From contig NZ_CP102512.1 in the NCBI RefSeq assembly GCF_024612015.1, forward strand, positions 744,001-808,000: DNA of 64,000 nucleotides, in the 5' to 3' direction. A program made the translations under genes and the position numbers. Every line of letters starts with the position of its first letter. The first letter of the stretch is position 1. The DNA is from Streptomyces sp. CA-210063 (GTDB taxonomy: Bacteria; Actinomycetota; Actinomycetes; Streptomycetales; Streptomycetaceae). This document shows, piece by piece, positions 28,315-36,937 of this stretch. A model generated the notes under the pieces. The model was not told the DNA's origin and did not search any database. It saw only the letters and a program-made list of their open reading frames with translations.

Positions 28315-28805
28315 CCTCCAGCAATACGCCCACCCGCGAGATCACCGTCACCCTAGGCCGAAAACCTCAGTAGTCACTCTCCGGCGCAGCGCTTCTCGGA
28401 CCGGACGCGAGCGGCGCTGCCGACAGACAGCCGTGACACCGGAAACGTGTGGAATCTCCACACGGCGGCAGCGTGAGCGGCGCAACCGTTCCGCAACGCC
28501 TGACTCGACCGCCAGCAAGGTCAGTATGGGTCCGGACACCACCGAACCTGCAAACACCTGCACGAGCGCCTAAGCCCGGACAAGGACCTCTCACCCCAGC
28601 CTGACGAGGCGTCAGCAAAGTCAGCATCAGGTCAGCAAGAGTCCTGCCACAGCTACCCACAAGCACCCACACTGTGGAATCGCCAACCGCACCGGCTCGA
28701 GCCAGCCGACTGTTCAGACGCCTTCCGGTAGGCAGCTGGAAGGCGGTAAGAAATCCCCGACCGCCTGCCGCCCAGCGGTCGCCCAAGCTGACGCGTTCCC
28801 GCAGG
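28315..28805. other. About 490 bp without a gene
   Basis: No frame shows a recognised product. Visible structure: a perfect 7-bp hairpin GTGTGGA/TCCACAC at 28447-28463, and three GTCAGCA words at 28611, 28620 and 28631 in a region with repeated GTCAG. The right end (CCCGCAGGTCAGCGCA) is shared with the 3' flank of the pirin fragment at 11176. Confidence 0.45.
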
Positions 28806-29771
28806 TCAGCGCACTCTTCCCCGCGGTTTCAACGACACCGGTGGCAGTTCCGGTGCGGACAGTGGAGGCCCGTCGTACCCCTTTACCTCCCCGAATCGCG
28901 TCCCTTCCATCCAGTCCTGACGCGCCTGCACGATCTCTTCCTGGGACCGTCCGATCCAGTTCCAGAACATGATCAGCTCCTCCTCGAAGGGTTCGCCGCC
29001 GAGGAGCATGAGGGAGGCGTCCGAGTCGGCGCGGAGGGGGAGTTCGGTGCGGCCGCAGCCGAGGTAGAGCATGGAGCCGGGGAGGACGGGGACGCCGTCG
29101 ACGTGGGCCTCGCCGGACATGGAGAGGACGGCGTACTCGAAGTCGGGTTCGAGGGGGAGGCGCAGGTCGGCGCCGCGCGTCAGGGTGAGGTCGGCGCCGA
29201 CGATCGGCGTGAAGGTCGTGCCGGGCGAGGTCGCGCCGTCCAGGGAGCCGAGGATGAGGGTGGCGCTCAGGCCGGCCGCCGTGATGACAGGCAGTTCGGC
29301 GTGGTGCTCGAAGCGCGGGTCGGTGTGCCGGTGGCTGTCCGGGAGGGCCACCCACAGCTGAGCGCCGTGCAGAAAGCGGGCGTGCGGCTTCGGGCTCTCC
29401 TCGGAGTGGCTGATGGCCCGGCCGGAGGTCATCAGGCCCAGTTCGCGCGGACGGATCGTCTGGAGGCTGCCCGTGGAGTCGCGGTGCAGGACCTCGCCCT
29501 CGTGAAGCCAGCTGACGGTCTGCAGGCCCATGTGCGGGTGCGGCGGGACCTGCATGCCGGGCTCGTCGGCGATGTCGTCGGGGCCGTAGTGATCGACAAA
29601 GGCCCACGCCCCCACCATGCGGCGGCCCAGGTTGGGCAGCAGGCGCCGGACCTCGGTGGACTCGCCGAGCCGCACCCGGCGAGGGCTCAGCAGTTCCCGC
29701 ACGGGTTCGGTGACGACGAATCCCCGGCCGCCGCACACACTCGGCACCGGCTGACGGTCAAGATTGCTCAT
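28806..29771 (-). CDS. Pirin-family bicupin protein
   Basis: The 321-residue protein has the pirin N-terminal metal-binding motif (FVDHYGPDDIADEPGMQVPP, HPHMGLQTVSWLHEGEVLHR, HSEES), with His and Glu ligands of the first cupin, and the C-terminal cupin including LGGEPFEEELIMFWNWIG. Pirins include quercetin 2,3-dioxygenase-like enzymes and redox-sensing cofactors. The ATG at 29771 is preferred over the longer frame. It is divergent from a marR gene with a palindromic operator between them, so joint regulation is likely. Confidence 0.93.
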   Translation of the reverse strand: MSNLDRQPVPSVCGGRGFVVTEPVRELLSPRRVRLGESTEVRRLLPNLGRRMVGAWAFVDHYGPDDIADEPGMQVPPHPHMGLQTVSWLHEGEVLHRDSTGSLQTIRPRELGLMTSGRAISHSEESPKPHARFLHGAQLWVALPDSHRHTDPRFEHHAELPVITAAGLSATLILGSLDGATSPGTTFTPIVGADLTLTRGADLRLPLEPDFEYAVLSMSGEAHVDGVPVLPGSMLYLGCGRTELPLRADSDASLMLLGGEPFEEELIMFWNWIGRSQEEIVQARQDWMEGTRFGEVKGYDGPPLSAPELPPVSLKPRGRVR

Positions 29772-29878
29772 GCCGCTCAACCTAGTCCTCGCACGGCCCC
29801 ACCGGCAGGCCAACCCCCGCCCCGGTCGCACGGAGCGCAGCGGCGAAGCTCGTCCCGCCACCGTCACCGAGGCAAATA

Positions 29879-29892
29879 GTAGCCATGGCTAC
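29879..29892. promoter_or_regulatory. 14-bp perfect palindrome GTAGCCATGGCTAC, likely MarR operator
   Basis: GTAGCCATGGCTAC is self-complementary and lies between the divergent pirin and marR genes, 22 bp ahead of the preferred marR start at 29915. Such a position fits autorepression by the adjacent MarR protein and control of the pirin promoter. Confidence 0.65.
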
Positions 29893-29914
29893 AGTATCCA
29901 TGTACGGTATCTGT

Positions 29915-30397
29915 ATGAGTTCGGCTTTCGAGGGCGCGACGCCCGGTTTTCTCGTCTGGCGGCTGTCCACGAAGTGGCGGGTGGCGGTCGACCGCGCGGT
30001 CGCTCCGCTGGGGCTGACCCACGCGCAGTACGCGCTGGTGGCGTCGTTGTACGGCATGCACCGGGCCGGACAACGGCCGAGCCAGCGGCAACTCGCGGAC
30101 CACACCGGCCTGGAGGCCCTGTACGTCTCCAAGCTGGCCCGCGCCTTGGAGACCGCCGGGCTCCTCGAACGCACCCGGGACCCCCGCGACCCGCGCGCCG
30201 TACAGCTGGCGCTCACCGAGGAGGGGCGCGATGTGGCCCGGCGCGCGATCGAGGTCGTCCAGGGGCTGCTGCGACAGCTGCTGGAACCGCTCGGCGGCCT
30301 CGACAGCGCCCGCACACGGGAGTTCGCGCGCGACCTGACAGCACTCCTCGACGTACCACTCACCCCTGCCACCGAGCACGAGAAGGAGCAGCCATGA
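29915..30397 (+). CDS. MarR-family transcriptional regulator
   Basis: The 160-residue regulator begins MSSAFEGATPGFLVWRLSTK. The winged helix contains RPSQRQLADHTGLEALYVSK and the wing signature RTRDPRDPRAVQLALTEEGR. The ATG at 29915 is preferred because the alternative start at 29885 lies inside the palindrome at 29879-29892; no clear ribosome site precedes 29915, so the mRNA may be nearly leaderless. The stop overlaps the next start (ATGA at 30394), so the two regulators form an operon. Confidence 0.88.
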   Translation: MSSAFEGATPGFLVWRLSTKWRVAVDRAVAPLGLTHAQYALVASLYGMHRAGQRPSQRQLADHTGLEALYVSKLARALETAGLLERTRDPRDPRAVQLALTEEGRDVARRAIEVVQGLLRQLLEPLGGLDSARTREFARDLTALLDVPLTPATEHEKEQP

Positions 30398-30843
30398 CCA
30401 CCACCGCCCCCACCGTCGACGGCCGCGTCATCGGCCTCGCCCACTACGCCAGCCGCGCGGTTCTGGAAAGCGTCCTGGCCGGCTACGGCTTGACGTTCCA
30501 GCAGTCGGTGACCCTCCGGCTCGTCGCGGTCGCCGACGAACCCGTCGACCGTGACCGGCTCGTGGGCCAGGTCGTCGACTCCCTCAAGGTCGAGGAAGCC
30601 GGCATACGGGCCGCCGTCGAGGAGTTGGTCTTCGCGAAGTTGCTGGAGACGGACCCCGCGCAGCCGACCCGGCTCAGGATCACGGACGCCGGGCGTGAGT
30701 CGTTCACCAGGTCCGCCGCCGAGACCGCACCCATCTCCGCCCGAATCTACGCCGGCATTCCCGCCGAGGATCTGGTGGCCGCCGGTCGCGTACTGACCCT
30801 CGTCACCGAGCGCGCCAACGCGGAGCTGGCCGCCATGAAGTAG
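30394..30843 (+). CDS. MarR-like winged-helix protein
   Basis: The 149-residue protein has a helical N-terminus (LAHYASRAVLESVLAGYGLT), then a winged-helix pattern (VTLRLVAVADEPVDRDRLVG, LVFAKLLETDPAQPTRLRIT, DAGRESF). It is translated from an ATGA overlap with the preceding MarR gene and may form heterodimers with it or act on a related signal. Homologues of this small family are usually annotated only as winged-helix or MarR-like. Confidence 0.8.
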   Translation: MTTTAPTVDGRVIGLAHYASRAVLESVLAGYGLTFQQSVTLRLVAVADEPVDRDRLVGQVVDSLKVEEAGIRAAVEELVFAKLLETDPAQPTRLRITDAGRESFTRSAAETAPISARIYAGIPAEDLVAAGRVLTLVTERANAELAAMK

Positions 30844-30894
30844 TGGAATATTCAACAGCCAGTGGGGGTTGTGGGACGCCGAAGGAGGTCATCA

Positions 30895-31242
30895 GTGGAC
30901 ACGACGTACTACGACCACGGAACCCCCGCCGAGCGCTGGGAGCGCGCGGGGATGTTCTTCGACGCCAAGGACTACGCCGCCGCCGCGCGCGTTCTCGGCC
31001 CGCTGGTCGAGGAGGTGCCGGAGCAGACCGGCCCACGGCTGCTGCTGGCCCGCGCCTACTACCACTCGGCCCAACTGCGCCGCGCCGAGGCCGAGTTGCG
31101 CGTTCTCGTGGAACGGGACCCGGTGGAGCACTACGCCCGGCTGATGCTGGGCCGCACGCTCCAGCGGCAGGCCCGGCACGACGAGGCGGAGTCCCACCTG
31201 CGGATCGCCTCGGCACTCGCGGGCGACTTCGAGCGGCTGTGA
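30895..31242 (+). CDS. Small TPR protein
   Basis: The 115-residue protein consists of about three tetratricopeptide repeats (AGMFFDAKDYAAAARVLGPL, LLLARAYYHSAQLRRAEAEL, ARLMLGRTLQRQARHDEAES). The GTG at 30895 follows GAAGGAGG with good spacing. It is probably a cytoplasmic protein-interaction module. A 40-bp perfect palindrome after it separates it from the converging PepSY membrane gene. Confidence 0.88.
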   Translation: MDTTYYDHGTPAERWERAGMFFDAKDYAAAARVLGPLVEEVPEQTGPRLLLARAYYHSAQLRRAEAELRVLVERDPVEHYARLMLGRTLQRQARHDEAESHLRIASALAGDFERL

Positions 31243-31280
31243 GGCACGCGCGGTAGATCAGCACGGCACAGCACAGCACA

Positions 31281-31320
31281 CGAGGGGGGCCGGGTCCCGA
31301 TCGGGACCCGGCCCCCCTCG
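31281..31320. terminator. 40-bp perfect palindrome, bidirectional terminator
   Basis: Positions 31281-31300 and 31301-31320 are exact reverse complements (arms contain GAGGGGGGCCGGGTCCCGA). The element lies between the converging TPR gene (+) and PepSY membrane gene (-), so it can end transcription from both sides. The stem is unusually long and has no spacer. Confidence 0.92.
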
Positions 31321-31351
31321 TCCGTACGCCTCCGGCTCCCGCCCGTCCCGG

Positions 31352-32770
31352 CTACGCGTCCGACTTGGCCTCCGCCCGGCCGCCGTACGACCGCTTGCCC
31401 CGCCGGTACGCGATCTCGCCCAGGACGACGTCCACCACGATGAACGCGGCGAGGGGGATGCCGAGTAGCGGCACGAAGTAGCCCAGGACGGCGATGACGG
31501 CCAGGGCGGGGACCAGGAGGTGCGGCGGCACCTGCTGCCAGGCGCCGCGCGGGATCGGGCGGCCGAAGGACGAGGCGCGGCCGCGCTGCCACCACATGCG
31601 GTAGCCCCAGAGGATCAGCATGACGAGGGAGAGCGCGAGGGCGATCAGGAGCAGCTGGTTCACCAGGCCGAACAGGACGCCGGTGTGGGCGTCGATGCCC
31701 CAGCGGGACAGCTTGGCGAGGATCGGGAAGTCGGCGAACCGGAGCGTGTCGGTGACCTCGGCGGTCGCCGGGTCCACGGCCACCGCGTCCTGCTTGGTGG
31801 GCCAGCTGCGCTGGACCTGCTTCACGACGTACGTGGAGGACGCGTCGGCGGGCGGCACGATCTCCACCGGGTCACCGAGGCCCTCGGCGCGCGCGGCGGC
31901 GAGGATCTTGTCCAGGTCGCCGTCCGCGGCCGTCCCGCCGTCCGCCGGGCCGGCGTCATGGCCGCCGTGGTCGCCCGCCGCGGCCGAGATGGCCGGGGTG
32001 GCCTGGTGGAGTTCGGTGCGCAGGACCTCGATGTTGGCGCCTGCGTACGTCGACCAGGTCAGGCCCGTCGCCGAGAGGAAGAAGAACCCGGCGGCGGCCC
32101 AGACGCCGACCGTGCCGTGCAGGCCCAGGGTGCGTCGGCGGCCGCTGGTACCGCGCACCTTGCGCTGGGCGCGGCGGCGGGTGAACCAGAGCACGAGACC
32201 GCCGCCCGAGATGACCCACAGCCAGCTGGCGGCGAGTTCGCTGTAGAGGCGGCCGGTCTCGCCGAGCTGGAGGTTGGCGTGGAACTTGTCGATCCAGGTC
32301 CGCACCGGCAGCGCGCCGGTCGCCCCGTACTGCTCCAGCGCGCCGCGCACCTGAGCCGTGTACGGGTCGACGAACACCGCGAGCGTGTTGGTCTCGTCGA
32401 TGCCCGCGACGCCCGTCAGCATCACGCGGGTCGTCGCGTCGTCCTCCGGCGAGGGGCGTACGGCGGAGATGGTGCCTTCGGGGTGCGCCTCGCGGGCGGC
32501 GGCCACCTGCTCGGAGATCGGCAGCTTCTCGGCGCCCACCTTCGCGACCGTCATCTCGTCGGCGTAGACGAACTTCTCGACCGAGAACGAGGCGGCGTAC
32601 AGCCCGCCCGTCAGGGCCGCGACCAGCAGGAACGGGGCGACGAGGACGCCCGCGTAGAAATGCAGCCGCAGGACGAGGGGCCTGAGCGAGGACCAGCCCC
32701 TCGTGGTGACGTCGGGCTTGACGACGGGTTTCTGGGGCTCGTCCGTCTCGGTCGAGGGAGCGGTGGTCAT
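31352..32770 (-). CDS. PepSY-associated transmembrane protein
   Basis: The 472-residue protein has the PiuB/COG3182 layout: helix 1 (FYAGVLVAPFLLVAALTGGL), an extracellular PepSY-containing loop, helix 2 (ELAASWLWVISGGGLVLWFT), helix 3 (GTVGVWAAAGFFFLSATGLT), a His/Asp-rich extracellular segment (GDHGGHDAGPADGGT), and C-terminal helices (LLLIALALSLVMLILWGYRM). Members are often iron- or copper-regulated and are thought to reduce or handle metals. The His-rich stretch supports metal contact. The ATG at 32770 gives a clean start. Confidence 0.9.
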   Translation of the reverse strand: MTTAPSTETDEPQKPVVKPDVTTRGWSSLRPLVLRLHFYAGVLVAPFLLVAALTGGLYAASFSVEKFVYADEMTVAKVGAEKLPISEQVAAAREAHPEGTISAVRPSPEDDATTRVMLTGVAGIDETNTLAVFVDPYTAQVRGALEQYGATGALPVRTWIDKFHANLQLGETGRLYSELAASWLWVISGGGLVLWFTRRRAQRKVRGTSGRRRTLGLHGTVGVWAAAGFFFLSATGLTWSTYAGANIEVLRTELHQATPAISAAAGDHGGHDAGPADGGTAADGDLDKILAAARAEGLGDPVEIVPPADASSTYVVKQVQRSWPTKQDAVAVDPATAEVTDTLRFADFPILAKLSRWGIDAHTGVLFGLVNQLLLIALALSLVMLILWGYRMWWQRGRASSFGRPIPRGAWQQVPPHLLVPALAVIAVLGYFVPLLGIPLAAFIVVDVVLGEIAYRRGKRSYGGRAEAKSDA

Positions 32771-32954
32771 CGGCTGGCTACTCCGGGATCGCGGGGACGT
32801 CGTGGCGGTTCAGTAGTCGGGGCGCACGGGCTTCGAGTTCCCGAGGGAATGTGTGATGCCGGTCACAGGAAGGCCCTGGTGTCGCGTTGACTCGTGCACA
32901 CGGCTTCGCGAGAGCCGCCTCGCATCGCGCCATCATGCTTGGCATCCTGGCGCG

Positions 32955-33611
32955 ATGGCTTCCGAACGTGATCGCATCGAGTCCCGCCCCCTGAGCGACC
33001 GGGTCGAGGAACTCCTCGCCCACGAGGGCCCGTTGCCGATCGTCGCCGCGGGCGATCCGGTACTGCGCCGCACCGCCGAGCCCTTCGACGGCCAACTGTC
33101 CCCGGACCTCCTGGCCCGCTTCGTCGCCGCCCTGCGCGCCACCATGCACGCGGCACCCGGCGTCGGCCTCGCCGCACCCCAGGTCGGGGTGTCCCTGCGC
33201 ATCGCGGTGATCGAGGACCCCGCGCCGGTCCCGGAGGAGGTACGGCTGGCCCGGGGCCGGGTCCCGCAGCCGTTCCGCGTCCTGGTCAATCCGGCGTACG
33301 AGGCCGTCGGCTCCTTCCGTGACGCGTTCTTCGAGGGCTGTCTGAGCGTGCCGGGCTGGCAGGCCGTGGTGGCCCGGCACGCCAAGGTGCGGCTACGGGC
33401 GCTCGACGAGCACGGGCGGGCGGTGGACGAGGAGTTCTCGGGGTGGCCCGCCCGTATCGTCCAGCACGAGACGGACCACCTCAACGGAACGCTCTACCTC
33501 GACCACGCCGAGCTGCGCTCCCTCTCCTCCAACCAGGCGATGGCCGACCGCTGGAACGACCCGACTCCGGCCAACGCCGCCCGGGCGCTCGGTTTCCTGC
33601 TGCCCGACTGA
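32955..33611 (+). CDS. def: Peptide deformylase
   Basis: The 218-residue enzyme carries all three deformylase motifs: GVGLAAPQ (69-76), EGCLS with Cys129, and HETDH with His171, Glu172 and His175. It removes the formyl group from nascent N-terminal Met in the cytoplasm. The ATG at 32955 is preferred to the frame start at 32853. Streptomyces genomes carry several def paralogues; the N-terminal extension is typical of the secondary ones, so this may not be the housekeeping copy. Confidence 0.93.
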   Translation: MASERDRIESRPLSDRVEELLAHEGPLPIVAAGDPVLRRTAEPFDGQLSPDLLARFVAALRATMHAAPGVGLAAPQVGVSLRIAVIEDPAPVPEEVRLARGRVPQPFRVLVNPAYEAVGSFRDAFFEGCLSVPGWQAVVARHAKVRLRALDEHGRAVDEEFSGWPARIVQHETDHLNGTLYLDHAELRSLSSNQAMADRWNDPTPANAARALGFLLPD

Positions 33612-33653
33612 GCGACCGCCTGGCAGGGGTCCTGTGCGCCCGGCTCGGCCGGT

Positions 33654-35120
33654 TCAGCCCCGGTACGCCTCCAGCAGCCGCAGCCACACCTCGCTGATCG
33701 TCGGGTACGAGGGCACCGCGTGCCAGAGGCGGTCGACCGGGACCTCGCCGACGACGGCGATCGTGGCGGAGTGGATGAGTTCGCCGACGGCGGGGCCGAC
33801 GAAGGTGACGCCCCGGAGGATCTCGCGGTCGAGGTCGACGACCATGCGGGCGCGGCCCCGGTAGCCGTCGGCGTACAGGCCCGCGCCCGCGACGGAGGAG
33901 AACTCGACGTCGACCGCGCGGACGCGGTGGCCGGCCTGTTCCGCCTCGGCGAGCGAGAGACCGACGGCGGCGGCCTCGGGGTCGGTGAAGACGACCTGGG
34001 GTACGGCGGCGTGGTCGGCGGTGGCCGCGTGGGCGCCCCAGCGGTCGCTCTCCAGAAGCGGGACACCGGCCGCGCGGGCGGCGATGGCCGCGCCCGCGAT
34101 CCGGGCCTGGTACTTGCCCTGGTGAGTGAGCAGCGCCCGGTGGTTGGCGTCGCCGACCGCGTAGAGCCAGCCGCTGCCCGTCACCCGGAGGCTGTCGTCG
34201 ACGGGCAGCCACGAGCCGGGTTCCAGGCCGACCGTGTCGAGGCCGATGTCGTCGGTGCGCGGGGCGCGGCCGGTGGCGAAGAGGATCTCGTCGGCCTCCA
34301 GGCGGTCGCCGGTGTCGGTGAGGGCCACCACGGTCCCGTTCTCGCGGGACACCGCCGTCACCGACGTACCGGTGCGGACGTCCGCGCCGGCCTCCGTGAG
34401 CGCCTCCGCGACCAGTTCGCCCGCGAAGGGCTCCATGCGGGGCAGCAGGCCCTTGCCGCGGACGAGGACGGTGACCTCGGAGCCGAGGGCCCGCCAGGCC
34501 GTGGCCATCTCCACGGCGACGACACCGCCGCCCACGACGATCAGCCGGCCGGGGACCGCCTGCGCGCTGGTCGCCTCGCGGCTGGTCCAGGGCTTGACCT
34601 GGGCGAGTCCCGGCAGGTCGGGCAGGAGGGCCCGGCTGCCGGTGGAGACCACCACGGCGTGCCGGGCGGCGAGGACGTGGCGCCCGCCGTCGGGGCCGTC
34701 CACGACCACCCGGCGGGGCCCGGCCAGACGCCCCTGGCCGCGATACAGGGTCGCCCCGATGCTCTCCAGCCAGCCGACCTGGCCGTCGTCCTTCCAGTGG
34801 GAGGTCTCGTAGTCGCGGTGGGCGAGGACCTCGGCGGTGTCCAGCGGGCCCTCGGCCAGGTGACGCAGGCCGGGTACGCGGCGGGCGTCGGCGCGGGCGA
34901 GCGCGGGGCGCAGCAGGGCCTTGCTGGGCATGCACGCCCAGTAGGAGCACTCGCCGCCGACCAGTTCGCTCTCCACGACCGCGGTGGACAGACCCGCCGC
35001 GCGGGTGCGGTCGGCGACGTTCTCCCCCACGGGTCCGGCCCCGAGCACCACGACGTCGTACTCGGCAGTCGCCGCTTCGCCTGCGTCTTCGGTGTTTTCG
35101 GTGTTTTCCGTATCCGTCAT
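33654..35120 (-). CDS. FAD-dependent pyridine nucleotide-disulfide oxidoreductase
   Basis: The 488-residue flavoprotein has an FAD site (DVVVLGAGPVGENVADRTRA), the redox-active CxxxxC pair in GGECSYWACMPSKALL, an NAD(P) site (LIVVGGGVVAVEMATAWRAL), and the C-terminal HAVPSYPTISE box that supplies the active-site base. It belongs to the lipoamide dehydrogenase/mercuric reductase group; the substrate is not evident. It is divergent from a thioredoxin gene with 126 bp between starts, suggesting a joint thiol-redox role. The ATG at 35120 starts a short Thr/Glu/Asn-rich tail before the FAD site. Confidence 0.9.
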   Translation of the reverse strand: MTDTENTENTEDAGEAATAEYDVVVLGAGPVGENVADRTRAAGLSTAVVESELVGGECSYWACMPSKALLRPALARADARRVPGLRHLAEGPLDTAEVLAHRDYETSHWKDDGQVGWLESIGATLYRGQGRLAGPRRVVVDGPDGGRHVLAARHAVVVSTGSRALLPDLPGLAQVKPWTSREATSAQAVPGRLIVVGGGVVAVEMATAWRALGSEVTVLVRGKGLLPRMEPFAGELVAEALTEAGADVRTGTSVTAVSRENGTVVALTDTGDRLEADEILFATGRAPRTDDIGLDTVGLEPGSWLPVDDSLRVTGSGWLYAVGDANHRALLTHQGKYQARIAGAAIAARAAGVPLLESDRWGAHAATADHAAVPQVVFTDPEAAAVGLSLAEAEQAGHRVRAVDVEFSSVAGAGLYADGYRGRARMVVDLDREILRGVTFVGPAVGELIHSATIAVVGEVPVDRLWHAVPSYPTISEVWLRLLEAYRG

Positions 35121-35246
35121 GGGGCCAGTCTGGTTGTTGGTGTGCGCCGTGGCCACACGGGTACGCGCGCGGAATACGCCATCGCGGGGTGGCGTTGTCG
35201 AGAGCGGCTCGCCCGAGCGCCGATACCAGGAAGAGGGATGCACGCC

Positions 35247-35633
35247 ATGAGCAGCACCGTGGAGCTCACCAAGGAGAACTTCGACCAGACGGTCACCGAC
35301 AACGAGTTCGTCCTGATCGACTTCTGGGCGTCCTGGTGCGGACCGTGTCGGCAGTTCGCCCCGGTCTACGAGAAGGCCGCCGAGGAGAACCCTGATCTGG
35401 TGTTCGGCAAGGTCGACACCGAGGCGCAGCCGGAGCTGGCCTCGGCCTTCGGTATCCAGTCGATCCCGACGCTGATGATCGTCCGGGACCAGGTCGCCGT
35501 GTTCGCGCAGCCGGGCGCGCTGCCCGAGGCGGCGCTGACCGATGTCATCGGGCAGGCCCGCAAGCTGGACATGGAAGAGGTCCGCAAGGCGGTCGCCGAG
35601 CAGCAGGCGCAGGTCGAGCAGAACGGTCAGTGA
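35247..35633 (+). CDS. Thioredoxin
   Basis: The 128-residue thioredoxin has the active site WASWCGPCRQF and the cis-Pro in IQSIPTLMI. A C-terminal extension of about 20 residues (RKAVAEQQAQVEQNGQ) goes beyond the usual 105-110 residues. The ATG at 35247 is nine bases after GAAGAGGG; an ATG at 35238 would add three residues. The flavoprotein disulfide reductase on the opposite strand may be a partner. Confidence 0.95.
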   Translation: MSSTVELTKENFDQTVTDNEFVLIDFWASWCGPCRQFAPVYEKAAEENPDLVFGKVDTEAQPELASAFGIQSIPTLMIVRDQVAVFAQPGALPEAALTDVIGQARKLDMEEVRKAVAEQQAQVEQNGQ

Positions 35634-35902
35634 ACCGCGGGTTCACGAGGTGAGCGGCATCCTGGTCAAGCCGTAGGAGAGCGGGTCGCCCGCAGACCCG
35701 GTCGAGGCACAACTCCGGTCACGGGTCGAGGAGTTGCGCCGATCCCTCGCCGTACGACTCGACAGGCGCGCGCGCCGGGACGTGGACGTCCGACACCGCC
35801 AGGTCGGCGTGATCGACTTGGCGGTGACCGGCCCGCGCTCCAGGGTCCGGTCGGCGTCGGTCGCGAAGCGGGCGGCGAGGGGGCCGGTCCTGCCGTCCGC
35901 GG

Positions 35903-36937
35903 TCAGCTCGATTCGCGGTGGACGATCCGCGCGGCCAGTACGTCGTGGGTCGTGGGGACCGTGCCGGGGTCGCGCACCGCGCGGTCGACCAGTTCCGCGA
36001 GGTCGCGTCCGGACGGCAACTCCAGGTGGACGGTGCTGAGTCGGGGCCGCAGCAGCCGGCCCAGCATCAGGTCGTCGGCACCGACCACGGCCGTGTCCCC
36101 GGGAACTGCGATGCCTACGTCCTGAAGGGCCCGCATCACCAGCATCGCGTACTCGTCGTTGTACGCGAACACGGCGTCCAGGCCGAGCGAGGGCCAGTCC
36201 CGGGCGAGCCGGGCCGCGGCCGCCTCGTCGTACGCGAGCGGCAGCTCCATGACCGTCGCCTCGGTCCCCTGCACCGCACGTCGTACGCCGGCGAGCCGAG
36301 GCTGGGAGAAGACCCCGAGGCCGGGCTCCTCGGGCACGACGACACCGATCCGGCGCCGGCCGCGCTCGACCAGGTGTCGGCCGGCGCTGTAGCCGACGCC
36401 CGTGTGGTCCAGGATCAACGCGTGGGCGCCCTCGACGGGTTCGGGGGTGAGGGTGAGGACGGCCTTGGCGCCGGAGCGCTTGAGGACGGCCACGCCCTGC
36501 GGGCCGAGGCCGACGCCGGGCACGATCACCGCGACCGGACGCAGCTCGGCCCAGGCGCGGGCGGCGTCGTCGCCGCGCAGGCCGATGCCGCCGTGCTGCA
36601 CCACGGTGTAGTCGAGACGGCTGAGGGCCCACTGGATCTCGTTGATGAACTGGCTGTAGAGCGGGCCGATGGGCACGTTCGGCGTGGGCATCAGTACAAG
36701 GCGGCTGTGTCCGGCGCGCAGGCTGCGGGCCGCCGCGTGCGGCACGTAGCCGAGTTCCTTGGCGGCCTCATGGACCCGGCGGCGGGTGGGCTCGCTGATG
36801 CGGACGGCGCTGGTGTTGTTCAGGACGTAGCTGACCGTCGCGCGGGAGACACCCGCGAGTCGTGCCACATCGGCGCTCGTGGGCACGGATCGCTGCAGGG
36901 GCGAGGGCGGGGCGGGCTCTTTCGGTATCTGCACCAT
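35903..36937 (-). CDS. LacI-family transcriptional regulator
   Basis: The 344-residue regulator has an N-terminal LacI headpiece (SADVARLAGVSRATVSYVLN) with hinge, then a periplasmic-binding-protein-like effector domain (AHALILDHTGVGYSAGRHLV; FAYNDEYAMLVMRALQDVGI; VVGADDLMLGRLLRPRLSTV). The ATG at 36937 follows AAGGA. Targets and ligand are unknown; no sugar genes lie next to it. About 270 bp between the thioredoxin stop and this gene's stop contain no supportable gene. Confidence 0.92.
   Translation of the reverse strand: MVQIPKEPAPPSPLQRSVPTSADVARLAGVSRATVSYVLNNTSAVRISEPTRRRVHEAAKELGYVPHAAARSLRAGHSRLVLMPTPNVPIGPLYSQFINEIQWALSRLDYTVVQHGGIGLRGDDAARAWAELRPVAVIVPGVGLGPQGVAVLKRSGAKAVLTLTPEPVEGAHALILDHTGVGYSAGRHLVERGRRRIGVVVPEEPGLGVFSQPRLAGVRRAVQGTEATVMELPLAYDEAAAARLARDWPSLGLDAVFAYNDEYAMLVMRALQDVGIAVPGDTAVVGADDLMLGRLLRPRLSTVHLELPSGRDLAELVDRAVRDPGTVPTTHDVLAARIVHRESS

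Noticed and set aside
28367..28786. 139-codon minus-strand frame between IS630 remnant and pirin
   Set aside because: No ribosome site, no motif and a composition like shadow frames.
33720..35633. 637-codon plus-strand frame that includes the thioredoxin
   Set aside because: Only the last 128 codons are thioredoxin; the rest is antisense to the flavoprotein disulfide reductase. Start set at ATG 35247.
35643..35902. Possible protein tail GDPLSYGLTRMPLTS on the minus strand before the thioredoxin end
   Set aside because: The word looks protein-like, but the frame upstream is broken and I cannot link it to a family; left as unassigned intergenic DNA.
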